Below are positions 55,633 through 64,000 of a DNA stretch of 64,000 nt, piece by piece (position 1 is the first letter of the stretch; each line of letters begins with the position of its first letter). The notes under the pieces are model-generated. The model saw only the letters and a program-made list of their open reading frames with translations. It was not told where the DNA came from and ran no database searches. The DNA lies in contig CM046453.1 in NCBI GenBank assembly GCA_025506515.1, forward strand, positions 43,008,099 through 43,072,098. The letters are read 5' to 3'. Source of the stretch: Flaveria trinervia (lineage: Eukaryota; Streptophyta; Magnoliopsida; Asterales; Asteraceae). The position numbers and the translations under genes are program-made.

Positions 55633-56460
55633 TCACCCTATACTGATGTTGATCAGTATCCTCCCCCTCAAGATCAAGACAAAGATTATGGTTTCTGGTA
55701 TAGGTGTCTTGGCTGGCTTACAATCTTTCATCTCAAATCTTTCTAAGATGTCATTAACGTACTTAGATTGATTGATGAAAAAGCCTTCCTTTAGTTGGTT
55801 CACCTGAATTCCAAGGAAAAAGTCCATTTTTCCCATGGAACTCATCTCAAACTTCTTCTTCACAATGCTTTCAAATTCCTTACATATTTGGTTATTTGAA
55901 GAACCAAATATGATGTCATCAACATAGACTAGAACAAGCAAAATGTCCTTACCAGACTTCCTTATGAAAAGAGTCTTGTCAATGGTTCCTTTTGTGTAAC
56001 CATTCTTTAGAAGAAACTGAGACAGAGTCTCATACCACAGCCCAGGTGCTTGGTGCAGCCCATATAGAGCTTTATCCAATTTGCACACATAGTTGGGATG
56101 GTGTGGGTCTTTAAATCTTAGAGGCTGGCACACATACACTTCCCTATCTATATCCCTATATAGAAGGCACACTTGACATCAAGCTGGTAGATAGTAAAGT
56201 TCTTGGATGCAGCATAAGCAAGGAAGATCCTAACTGTCTCAAGTCTTGCAACAGGTACAAAGACATTAGTATAATCAATTCCTTCCACTTGAGTGTATCC
56301 TTGAACTACCGGTCTTGCCTTGTTCTAGATGATCAAGCCTCTATCATCTCTTTTGTTCCTGAAAACCCATTTAGTGCCTATTGGTACTTGACCAGATGGT
56401 AGCAGACATAGGTTCCAAACCTTCGGTCTTTTGAATTGAAGCAGCTCCTCTTGCATTTAT
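55633..56460 (-). pseudogene. Sirevirus-like reverse transcriptase
   Basis: Minus strand: GTKWVFRNKRDDRG near 56370, VVQGYTQVEGIDYTNVFVPVARLE near 56300, YQLDVKCAF (about 56190-56165), then after a frame change VCKLDKALYGLHQAPGLWYE (56090-56030) and the catalytic LVYVDDIIFGSSN (YVDD at 55926-55915), SMGKMDFFLGIQV and FINQSKYVNDILERF. The 179-aa open piece runs 56172-55633. The catalytic core is intact in sequence but the frame is broken near 56165 and 55640. Confidence 0.88.
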
Positions 56461-57060
56461 TCAACCCAACTACTATCTTTCAAGGCATCTTCCACCTTCT
56501 TGGGTTCCATCTGGGATAAGAAGCATGAGTACAAGTAAACATTCCCATGATGAGTCTGCCCTCTTGTTCTCAAACCTTCAGAGACATCCCCAATGATGTT
56601 CTTAGCTGGATGAGTGTTGTGAATCCTTAAGCGAGGAATCACTTCCAGTTGCAAAGATAAGTCCAGATTAGACATTTTTCTTAGGAACTGGAACACTTTG
56701 TTCAGCTATTGTTTCAAATTCATTCAATGAGGATAGATTGAATGAATAAGAAACATCATCAATTGTTGGCTGTAAAGTAGCATTAACAGTTGCCTGTTCC
56801 TTCAAAATGCTACCTCCCTTAGCTTGGTGTTGTGTTAGATCACCTGATGAGGTTTGAGGATCAACAGGTGATTCACTAGTTGAAGCTTCACTATTCCTTG
56901 ATATAGTTATACTTTCTGATGTGTGAATAGTGGGAGCTTGATTTGTTGAAGCTCTTGGAGTACCTGGAAGAGGTTTGGGTAGCTCAAACAGTTGATTATC
57001 ATCAGCATCAGCATCAACATCATTTTTGAGCACCTGTTCCAACTGAAACATTCTCACCAG
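56461..57060 (-). pseudogene. Linker between integrase and RT
   Basis: Minus-strand ORFs 57057-56668 and 56696-56457. Asp/Ser/Thr/Pro-rich and low complexity (PGTPRASTNQAPTIHTSES), followed by DLSLQLEVIPRLRIHNTHP and NIIGDVSEGLRTR, the region normally leading into RT. A frameshift near 56690 separates the two pieces. Confidence 0.7.
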
Positions 57061-57800
57061 AAGGTTTAGAATAGTTTGGAAACAATTCTAAATCAAAGAT
57101 ATGATCAGGGCCATTCCCCTTAACACAAGGAGTGTGCCCATTAACAACTATATTGGATGACTCCTCAAATTGTTGATTCTTAATGATGTATACTCTATAA
57201 GCTTTGGAGCTAGAAGAATATCCAACAAAGATAGGATCATCAGACTTATCAGCAAATTTTGCCAAATTGTCCTTTGTGTTAAATATGGTACACCTGCTGC
57301 CAAAGGACCTTAGAAAGCCAATGAATGGTGGCCACTTGTTCCATAGCTCATAAGGGGTTTTTCCATTTGGCTTAACTACAAGAACTCTGTTATGCACATA
57401 GCATGCAGTGCTAACTGCCTCTACCTAGAATGTTAGAGGTAGTTTGGAATCAGCTAACATAGTTTGAGCAGCCTCAATAAGTGTCATGTTCCTCCTCTCA
57501 GCAATACCATTTTGTTGAGGAGTTCTGGGAGCACTATATTGTCTGGCAATCCCTTTTGAGTTACAGAATGAGTCAAGAGCGAAGTTCTTAAACTCAGTCC
57601 CTGGATCACTTCTAATATTCTTAACCTTGTGATCAATTTGATTTTCTATTTTAAGAATAAAAGATTTTAATGTTTTAGCAGTTTCATCTTTAGTTCTTAA
57701 AAAGAATACCCATGTAAATCATGTAAGATCATCAACTATCACAAGGCAGTATGATTTCCTTCCAATGCTCATTATACTTGTAATGAAGTAATGATGGAGT
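57020..57800 (-). pseudogene. Sirevirus-like integrase
   Basis: Minus strand: VVDDLTWFTWVFFLRTKDE-like region with a stop (about 57750-57690), NIRSDPGTEFKN with the second catalytic Asp (about 57615), APRTPQQNGIAERRN with the catalytic Glu (about 57530-57490), then ACYVHNRVLVVKPNGKTPYELW (57405-57340) and a C-terminal part FRSFGSRCTIFNTKD and DPIFVGYSSSSKAYRVY. The open piece 57397-57020 is long. Stops near 57428 and 57712 break the frame. Confidence 0.85.
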
Positions 57801-57814
57801 TAACACTTTTGGAT

Positions 57815-58402
57815 TTAGAGGCCCTGTGTTGCTTCCCTTTCAGGCATGCAACTTGTCTTTGTAGAAAAATTCCTTTTTAGGAAAACCATGTACCAAGTTA
57901 TTTCTAGCCATTTATTCATTGTCTTAAAATTTGCATGACACATACGTTTATGCCAAAGTGTTGACTCATCACTATCAGCTTTGGAAAGAAAGCATGATAC
58001 TTCACCCATTGGGGAAGCATTGTTCATATCCAGCTTGTACATATCCTCTTTCCTGGGAGATCTAAGAAGCACCAATTCCAGAGGAATTGTCATCCTTGGT
58101 TTGAGGATAATGCACTCATTTTCTATGAAAAGCATTTGGTGCTTTTGATCACAAAACTAAGAAACACTTAATAGATTATGTTCAAGCTGTTTGACAAAGT
58201 TAACTTTGTCAACTTTTAACGTACCATTGGATATACTCCCTCTGCTAGAAATATATCCTCCGGCCTCACCTCTAAATTGGACAAGACCTCCATCATAGTG
58301 TTGAAACTGTTGAAAGAGAGATCTGTGCCCTGTCATATGCCTGGAGCATCCACTATCCACAATCCAGACATTGTTGTTCTTATCATATGGATGTCCCTGC
58401 AC
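57815..58402 (-). pseudogene. Sirevirus-like protease and pre-integrase domain
   Basis: Minus strand: WIVDSGCSRHMTGHRSLF (about 58370-58310), the copia protease active site with Asp-Ser-Gly kept, SISNGTLKVDKVNFVKQLEHNLLSVS (to 58157), then after a stop MLFIENECIILKPR (58135 on) and the pre-integrase LWHKRMCHANFKTMNK (about 57965-57915). The stops at 58157 and 57815 separate pieces. Confidence 0.85.
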
Positions 58403-59080
58403 ATAAGATGAGATTATTAGTTTTCATTGGAGACCCAAGCCTTGTTGGCCTTGGGTTCCTCCAAAGATAGTAACATAATTGAACCAAAAGTTAAGCATGG
58501 GGGTTCAATGGATGTCTTTGAAGAAGAGGCTTGGGCTGCGGCATCTTTCTTGATCTTCCAATCCATCCTTTGGTTGATCATGGAAGATGTGCTTGTAGAA
58601 GCTTTTGCAGCATGGCATTCTTCCGAAGCTTCTTTCTTTTCGGAAGAAGCCTTCACCACCTTTCTTTCGAAGCAGTCTTCTTCTGGGATGGTTTCAAGGG
58701 AATTTTCTTTTTCTTTAGATTTTTAACAGCTTTTGCATCCGATGGAGTTGGGTATTGCAGTCATCAGAATGGTCAAACCCCACCATGATGGAGTTGGGTA
58801 TTGCAGTCATCAGAATGGTCATTGCATTGCTGTCAACATCCATGTTCTTCCGGTCTTCAACAGAATAATCTTCAACAGCTTTTTCTATCATGGCACTGTT
58901 TCCACTGGGCGCTACCACCTTGGGTTTATACGGGCCGTTGACAATGGAGTTCCACATTTTGATGTCTTGGTATCTGATGAAACCTTCCATTCTTCTGCTC
59001 CAAGACCTAAAGTTTTCAGGAGTAATTATGGGAGCTTTGGTCATGGTTCCCATCTTTACTTCAGATTCGTTAAGGGCCAT
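58403..59080 (-). pseudogene. Sirevirus-like gag, mostly deleted
   Basis: Starts ATG 59080 with MALNESEVKMGTMTKAPIIT, FRSWSRRMEGFIRYQDIKMW and AVEDYSVEDRKNMDVDSNAM, then enters a 47-bp tandem duplication (58741-58822) and stops at 58715. The second piece 58659-58417 (VKASSEKKEASEECHAAKAS) is a Lys/Ser-rich linker. The rest of the capsid region and the zinc knuckle are gone. It cannot form particles by itself. Confidence 0.85.
58741..58822. repeat. 47-bp-period duplication in gag
   Basis: GATGGAGTTGGGTATTGCAG...AGAATGGTCA stands at 58741-58775 and again at 58788-58822, nearly identical, at the point where gag breaks off. Confidence 0.9.
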
Positions 59081-59155
59081 TTTTGTGAGAGTTGTAAGGA
59101 AGAGTGAAAAACAGGTTGATTTGGATGGTTAGATCTCACAATCAAGAGCCTAAAT

Positions 59156-59168
59156 ATCTCTGATACCA
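59156..59168 (-). promoter_or_regulatory. Primer-binding site (initiator-Met tRNA)
   Basis: On the minus strand TGGTATCAGAGAT follows the LTR end TGCA by two bases. The first eleven bases match the initiator methionine tRNA 3' end. Confidence 0.9.
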
Positions 59169-59170
59169 AT

Positions 59171-59914
59171 TGCAGGATCGGTTTGTGTCACTAAACACTT
59201 GATTTTCTCTCAAACTCACTTAAACAACACTCGGATGAAAGCAAAGTCTTTAAGAGTTGATAACAATATAATAAGTAATAATCAAACACAAGAAGTAATT
59301 TTTAAGATATATTACTTCTCAACTCAAATATTACAAGACTCTTACAAGCATACTGTTATGAGTTACAATGAGAAACTATATATAATACTACCTACAGCCG
59401 GATATACTTTGATACCAGCTGGAATCTTCTAACTAAAGCGAATACTAGAAAGCTATAGTTTAAGGTATCTCAGATAAGACTTTATCTGAGATATGATAGT
59501 GAGGAAATGTCCCTGACTTACCTTTTGTCACCAACTAAAGTTGGTAACTTGTACTAACATAAAAGGTGAACAGTGGAATAAAGTATGGTCAACTACATGG
59601 CTCTTTGAGAAAACGCCATATAGTTTCAGAGGTCTACAACGGAGTCTCGGAGACCATACTTATGTCCACTGGTTCATAGCAGTGTCTTTCGAAGGTTAAA
59701 TGGCTTCGAGAAAACAAGTACTTCTGAAGCCACTTATACTTCGGAAGAGACTACTTCTTCCGAGGCTTGAGGACTTCTTCTTTCTTCAGACTTTGGAAGT
59801 AGTCTTTTGATTTCTTCTTTTGAGACTTGATCTTCGGAAGTGAATACTTTATCTTTGGAAGTAGAGTTTTGCCTTCGGAAGTAAAACTTTCACTCTGTCT
59901 TCAGAAGAACTCTA
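59171..59914 (-). repeat. 5' LTR of Sirevirus-like element, truncated
   Basis: Begins (plus strand) TGCAGGATCGG as at 48801 and follows that LTR closely, with an extra segment near 59245-59300 that is deleted in the other LTR. It ends at AGAACTCTAC (59914), about 110 bp short of the LTR 5' terminus (the TGTTGGATAAAG end). The next bases are gypsy leader. Confidence 0.88.
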
Positions 59915-59950
59915 CGATGCTAAAATTCGTTGCTTGTCTTGAAATTAGAA

Positions 59951-61080
59951 TGCCCCTAAGAAGAGGAGCTCGTGTGGGTAGGAGAGGAGTAGGTAGAGGC
60001 CCCCGCGAGGAGCTTGGACGAGAAGAAAATCAACCACCCACCCGCTAGTAATGGATAACCCGGGAAGCGATGCAAGAATCGCAAACATTGTGGCACAGCA
60101 AATCGCTAGCGCGATACCCACCATCATTGCCCAGATCAATTTGGATCGGGACAATGCCACTGGAAACAGGGAAGATCACTAGGATGATAGCGATAAAATC
60201 CAGACCGGGTGCTCATACAAGACATTTATGGTTTGCAAACCCAAAGATTTCTATGGCACCGAGGGTGCTATCGAGAGTTACTGCTGGATGGACGAGATTG
60301 GGGCGCTACTGGACATAAGCGAGTGCAAAATAGAGCACGTGGTACGACTCACCTCCCAATCTCTAAAAGGATCAGCGTTTGAATGGTGGAAAACCATCAT
60401 TCAACCTTGAGAAAGAAATGCTGCAAGCCATATGAGTTGGATCGAGTTCAAAGAATTGATGATCAACAAGTACAGTTCGATCAACCCGCTGGAGAAACTG
60501 GAATCTGAATTCTTAGGCCTAGAGATGAAAGGGCCAAACTACACCGAGTACATCAACCGGTTCCTAGCCCTGTCCAGACTAGTGCCCCATCTAGTGACAC
60601 CGGAAGCTAAATGTGTAGCTCGATTTATCTGGGGGTTACATCATACGGTTCGAGGGATGGTTTGATCTTCAAGGCCTATGACCCTACAATCCGCAGTGGA
60701 TCTCACTAGCAGCCTGACTGATGACCTAATTAGGGCCGGATGGACAGAGCAAGGAAGAACTGAAGAAAGAAAGAGAAAACGGGTCAATGCCAAGAAGGCG
60801 ATGTCAGCAGATGTGGTTCGAGCAGGAGAGCAGGTGAAGGTGTAAGGCGTGACGATCAAGGTGGAAGGGCACAGAGGCTATATGTAGGCACAAACCCTTA
60901 TTACAACAAGTGCAAATTGTACCATCAAGGGGAGTGTAACCCAATGCCTTGTTTCAGGTGCAAGCAAACTGACCACTTGATCAAGGATGGCACATTCACA
61001 CTGGGTGGCAAGAGACAAGGATGCAAGACCCTGGGCATATGAGGAACAAGTGCCCCAAGCTGGCAAGAGACAAGGATGCA
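59951..61080 (+). pseudogene. Gypsy gag, broken
   Basis: ATG 59951 gives MPLRRGARVGRRGVGRG, with a stop at 60047. A second start at 60051 (MDNPGSDARIANIVAQQ) follows. The capsid motifs FMVCKPKDFYGTEGAIESYC, SAFEWWKTI and SWIEFKELMINKYSS (ORFs 60228-60410 and 60432-60665) end in VARFIWGLHHTVRGMV. A knuckle remnant CFRCKQTDHLIKD (about 60950) and DPGHMRNKCPKLARDKD (about 61025) close it. Stops at 60408, 60663 and elsewhere break it. Same family as the minus-strand fragment 16495-18660. Confidence 0.85.
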
Positions 61081-61660
61081 AGACCTAACAAGCCTAAGGG
61101 ACGGGCATTTGTGAGAGGACCAGCTGATGCTCGCAAGGAACCCGATGTGGTTAATGTTATGTTCCTTATAAACAATCATCCTGCTACCATACTTTTTGAT
61201 ACTGGAGCAACTGCTAGTTTTGTCTCTATTGCTTTTTGGCCTTTGATTGACTTGAGTGTGTGTATCCTGACTAATCCGTTTACCGCAGAATTAGCCGACG
61301 GTAACATTATGGAAACTAATGAAGTGAGCAAGGACTGTTCTATGAATCTAAAAGGTAGCACATTATGATTAACCTGATGCCTATTAAGCTAGGAGGATTT
61401 GATATGGTTGTTGGTATGGATTGGTTGGCTAAGCATAGAGTCGAAATCATCTGTGAGAAACTCCTGCTTAGGATACCATTGAACGACGAGAAAGTACTAG
61501 TGATTTGTGGTGAGGGAAGTGACATGCTATATCCTATGATATCCCATCTAAAAGCGACCAAGAGCCTTGAGAAGGGACGTCCAGCTTTCATGGTCTACGT
61601 AATGAAAGGCAAAGAAGGGAAGAAAATTGAGAATATGCTAGTAGTTTTTGAATATTAAGA
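61081..61660 (+). pseudogene. Gypsy aspartic protease, broken
   Basis: Active site LFDTGATASFVS (about 61190-61230) intact. A TGA near 61366 interrupts it; it then resumes with LGGFDMVVGMDWLAKHRVEII (61390-61450) and the stretch ISHLKATKSLEKGRPAFM. Ends at TAA 61656. Cleaves the polyprotein in a live element. Confidence 0.85.
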
Positions 61661-62545
61661 AGTGTTTCCCGAAGATCTAACAGGATTCCCTCCAAACCGA
61701 CAAGTCAAGTTACAGATAGATCTACTGCCTGGTGTGCACCAGTAGCTAAGGCACCATATCGACTCGCCTCTCCCGAGATGAAAGAACTAATGTTGCAGAT
61801 CCAATAACTACTCTTCAAGGGATTTATTCGACTGAGTGTTTCTCCATGGGGTGCACGGGTCATGTTCGTGAAAAAGAAGGATGGAACCCTACGAATGTGC
61901 ATTGATTACCGGGAGCTAAATAAGCTGACGATAAAGAATCGTTATCCTCTCCCAAGGATTGATGACTTGTTCGATCAATAGCCGGGAGCTAGCTACTTTT
62001 CTAAAATAGATCTAAGATCAGGATACCATCAACTTAAGATAAGGGAAGAATACATACCCAAAATGGCTTTTAGGATGAGATACAGACATTATGAGTATCT
62101 AGTCATGCCCTTTGGACTGACTAATGCACCAGCAGCATTTATGGATCTCATGAACTGTGTTTGTCGCCCGTATCTTGTCAAGTTCGTGATCGTGTTTATC
62201 GACGACATCCTGATCTACTCCCGTAGTAAAGAAGAGCATGAGAAACACCTCAGACTAATTCTCGAGCTGCTAAAAAATGAACAATTATATGCCAAATTCT
62301 CCAAATGTGAATTCTGGATGCGAGAGATCAAATTTTTAAGGCATGTGGTAAATGAGAATGGGATTCAAGTCAACCCTTCAAAAATTGAGGCGATTAAGGA
62401 CTGGAAAATTCCTGAAACTCCTACCGAGATAAGGCAATTCCTTGGATTGGCCGGATACTACCGAAGGTTTATTAAAGACTTCTCGTGCATTGTGCAACCA
62501 TTGACTACTCTGACGAAGAAGAACACAACCTTTGTGTGGGAATAA
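61661..62545 (+). pseudogene. Gypsy reverse transcriptase, broken
   Basis: The front (61661-62062) has FPPNRQVKLQIDLLPG, a frame change, then RMCIDYRELNKLTIKNRYPLPR (about 61890-61955) and SKIDLRSGYHQL with a TAG at 61978. The ORF 62063-62545 is clean: YEYLVMPFGLTNAPAAFMD, catalytic VFIDDILIYSRS (FIDD at 62195-62206), ETPTEIRQFLGLAGYYRRF. Ends at TAA 62543. Confidence 0.88.
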
Positions 62546-63010
62546 GAGCAGAATGAAGCATTTGAAACACTCAAGGAGAAGTTGTGTAGTGCACCTATCC
62601 TCACTCTTCCAGAAGGAATTAAGGATTTCGTGGTCTATTGCAACGCCTCGCGCCAAGGACTAGGATACGTGCTAATGCAACGCAACAAAGTAATCGCTTA
62701 TGCATCAAGATTACTAAATGATCATGAGAAGAACTACACAACGCATGATCTAGAATTGGGTGCCATGGTGTTTGCACTCAAGATGTGGAGACATTATCTC
62801 TATGGCACGAAGTCCATTATTTACACTGACCATAGGAGTTTGCAGCACATTCTGGATCAAAAGATGCTAACCATGCGCCAACGAAGATGGGTCGAGTTAC
62901 TGAATGAATATGAATGCGAGATACGCTACCATCCTGGTAAGGCCAATGTATTTGCTGATGCCTTGAACCAGAAAGATAGGGAGAAACCTTTGCATGTATG
63001 TGCCTTAAGA
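62546..63010 (+). pseudogene. Gypsy RNase H
   Basis: Part of the clean 257-aa frame 62582-63355. Shows FVVYCNASRQGLGYVLMQR (a catalytic Asp appears as Asn), HDLELGAMVFALKMWRHYL, IIYTDHRSLQHILDQK and YHPGKANVFADALNQ. It degrades the RNA strand of the hybrid in a live element. Confidence 0.88.
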
Positions 63011-64000
63011 ATGAGTGTGTACACGGACCTTACCACAAGACTAAAAGAAGCACAAGGCAAGGTGCTAAAGGAAGACAAATTAGCAGGGGAAATGTTGACG
63101 GGAATGGAAAAGAGATTTGAGTTGAATAACGATGGTATATATAAATGTGAAGGGAGAACGTGGGTACCAAAGCATGGGGGAATTAGAGAGGTGATCCTCG
63201 ACGAAGCCCACAAGTCTAGGTACTCGGTTCACCCTGGAAGTGATAAGATGTACCATGATCTAAAGGCCCTTTTCTGGTGGCCTGGGATCAAGAAATCCAT
63301 CGCCATTTATGTGAGCAAGTGTTTAACGTGTGCCATGGTGAAGGCTGAAAACTAGAAACCGTCAAGGACACTACAACAGCCCGAAATTCCAGAATGGAAA
63401 TGGGATAGCGTCACCATGGATTTCGTCACAAAGCTACCTAGAACCTTTAGAGGTCATGACACCATTTGGGTAATAGTGGACAGGTTAACCAAATCAGCAC
63501 ACTTCTTGTCGATTAGGGAAGACTACGACCTAACGAAACTGGCTCAGTTGTATATTGATGAAATAGTGACTAGGCATGGTGTGCCTTTGTCAATCATCTC
63601 TGATCATGATAGCCGTTTCACTTCATGTTTCTAGAAGTCATTCCAGCAAGTGTTAGGAACTCGTTTAGACTTAAGCACTACATACCACCCACAAACCGAT
63701 GGCCAGAGCGAGAGAACTATTTAAACCCTGGAAGATATGCTAAGAGCTTGTCTGATTGACTTTGGCGGGAACTAGGACAACCACCTTCCTTTGGTAGAGT
63801 TCTCCTATAATAACAGTTACCACGCAAGTATAAAGGCAGCTCCGTATGAGGCCCTATATGGTAGGAAATGGCGATCACCATTGAATTGGAATGAGATTGG
63901 TGACAACCAAGTAATGGGTCCTGACATTGTGCTGGAAACCACCGAAAAGATATTCAAAATTAAGGAGCGGTTGAGAGCAGCCAGGGATCGTCAAAAGAAA
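63011..64000 (+). pseudogene. Gypsy integrase, runs off the window
   Basis: The spacer with LKEAQGKVLKEDKLAGEM leads to the zinc-binding domain RYSVHPGSDKMYHDL ... YVSKCLTCAMVKAEN (H-H-C-C, about 63217-63352), then a TAG. The core follows with TMDFVTKLP (first Asp, 63413), IISDHDSRFTS (second Asp, about 63600), stops at 63632 and 63722, and TDGQSERTI (Glu, about 63698-63723). A further TAG lies at about 63773. YNNSYHASIKAAPYEALYGR follows. The C-terminus and 3' LTR lie beyond 64000. Confidence 0.88.

Larger units (their letters stand above)
48801..59914 (-). mobile_element. Sirevirus-like copia element with env-like third ORF
   Basis: About 11.1 kb on the minus strand. From 5' to 3' on its strand: truncated 5' LTR (59914-59171), primer-binding site (59168-59156), gag remnant, protease, integrase, RT, RNase H (to 54905), a spacer, a long env-like ORF (54341-49640), polypurine tract (49616-49604), 3' LTR (49603-48801). 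An ORF between pol and the 3' LTR together with copia pol order is the Sirevirus layout. A MITE of 622 bp sits in the env-like ORF. Gag is largely deleted and every ORF has stops, so it is non-autonomous. Confidence 0.85.

Noticed and set aside
19498..59168. tRNA gene fragments at the TGGTATCAGAG-like sites (19498, 47514, 59156)
   Set aside because: Only the short 3'-end complement is present next to LTR ends, so these are primer-binding sites; no cloverleaf surrounds them.
48796..59919. GATGA left of 48801 and GATGC right of 59914 as a target duplication of the Sirevirus-like element
   Set aside because: The right LTR is truncated by about 110 bp, so the true insertion edge is missing, and the match is only four of five bases.
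59951..64000. Integrated pararetrovirus in place of gypsy element
   Set aside because: The order protease-RT-RNase H-integrase with gag knuckles and an integrase core is gypsy; plant pararetroviruses lack integrase, and no movement protein is seen.

Overview
This is a window of plant nuclear DNA, most likely from a eudicot with a large, repeat-rich genome. I infer an asterid, but the sequence alone does not prove it. Nearly all of it is retrotransposon remains of different ages, inserted into one another on both strands. Almost every coding stretch carries stops or frameshifts, so I call the coding regions pseudogenes. I found no rRNA, tRNA or CRISPR array.

Layout. 1-3943: Ty1/copia debris made of two tandem 3' ends (about 860-bp direct repeats) around a broken reverse transcriptase/RNase H. 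3944-8372: 3' part of a Sirevirus-like copia element carrying an env-like coiled-coil ORF, split by an 798-bp solo LTR with a perfect 5-bp target duplication. 8373-13141: AT-rich DNA, a non-autonomous DNA transposon, and the only candidate host gene in the window, a small two-exon coiled-coil gene with two frameshifts (10579-12151). 13142-18660: minus-strand copia remnant joined to a minus-strand Ty3/gypsy fragment. 18661-28294: plus-strand gypsy element(s) with an assembly gap (100 N) across which the pol region is repeated. 28295-32023: minus-strand copia element with an LTR lodged in it. 32042-43453: an L1-type LINE bounded by an 18-bp target duplication, carrying two nested gypsy solo LTRs (2.3 and 3.4 kb), each with a perfect 5-bp target duplication. 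43472-45192: unclassified DNA with a ~500-bp tandem duplication. 45205-48800: gypsy pol end, one 2-kb LTR, primer-binding site and leader. 48801-59914: a minus-strand Sirevirus-like element retaining both LTRs (one truncated), gag remnant, pol and a long env-like ORF downstream of pol, itself carrying a Harbinger-type MITE. 59915-64000: a plus-strand gypsy element running off the window.

How the parts relate. The insertion order can be read directly in several places: LINE, then two gypsy insertions that collapsed to solo LTRs; Sirevirus, then MITE; Sirevirus, then solo LTR. Five gypsy LTRs share a short conserved block near their 3' ends and several carry internal minisatellites. The most notable items are the env-like third ORF of the Sirevirus-like elements, the fully resolved LINE nest, the conserved LTR block, and the palindrome and minisatellite arrays inside LTRs. 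I found no convincing new non-transposon system.
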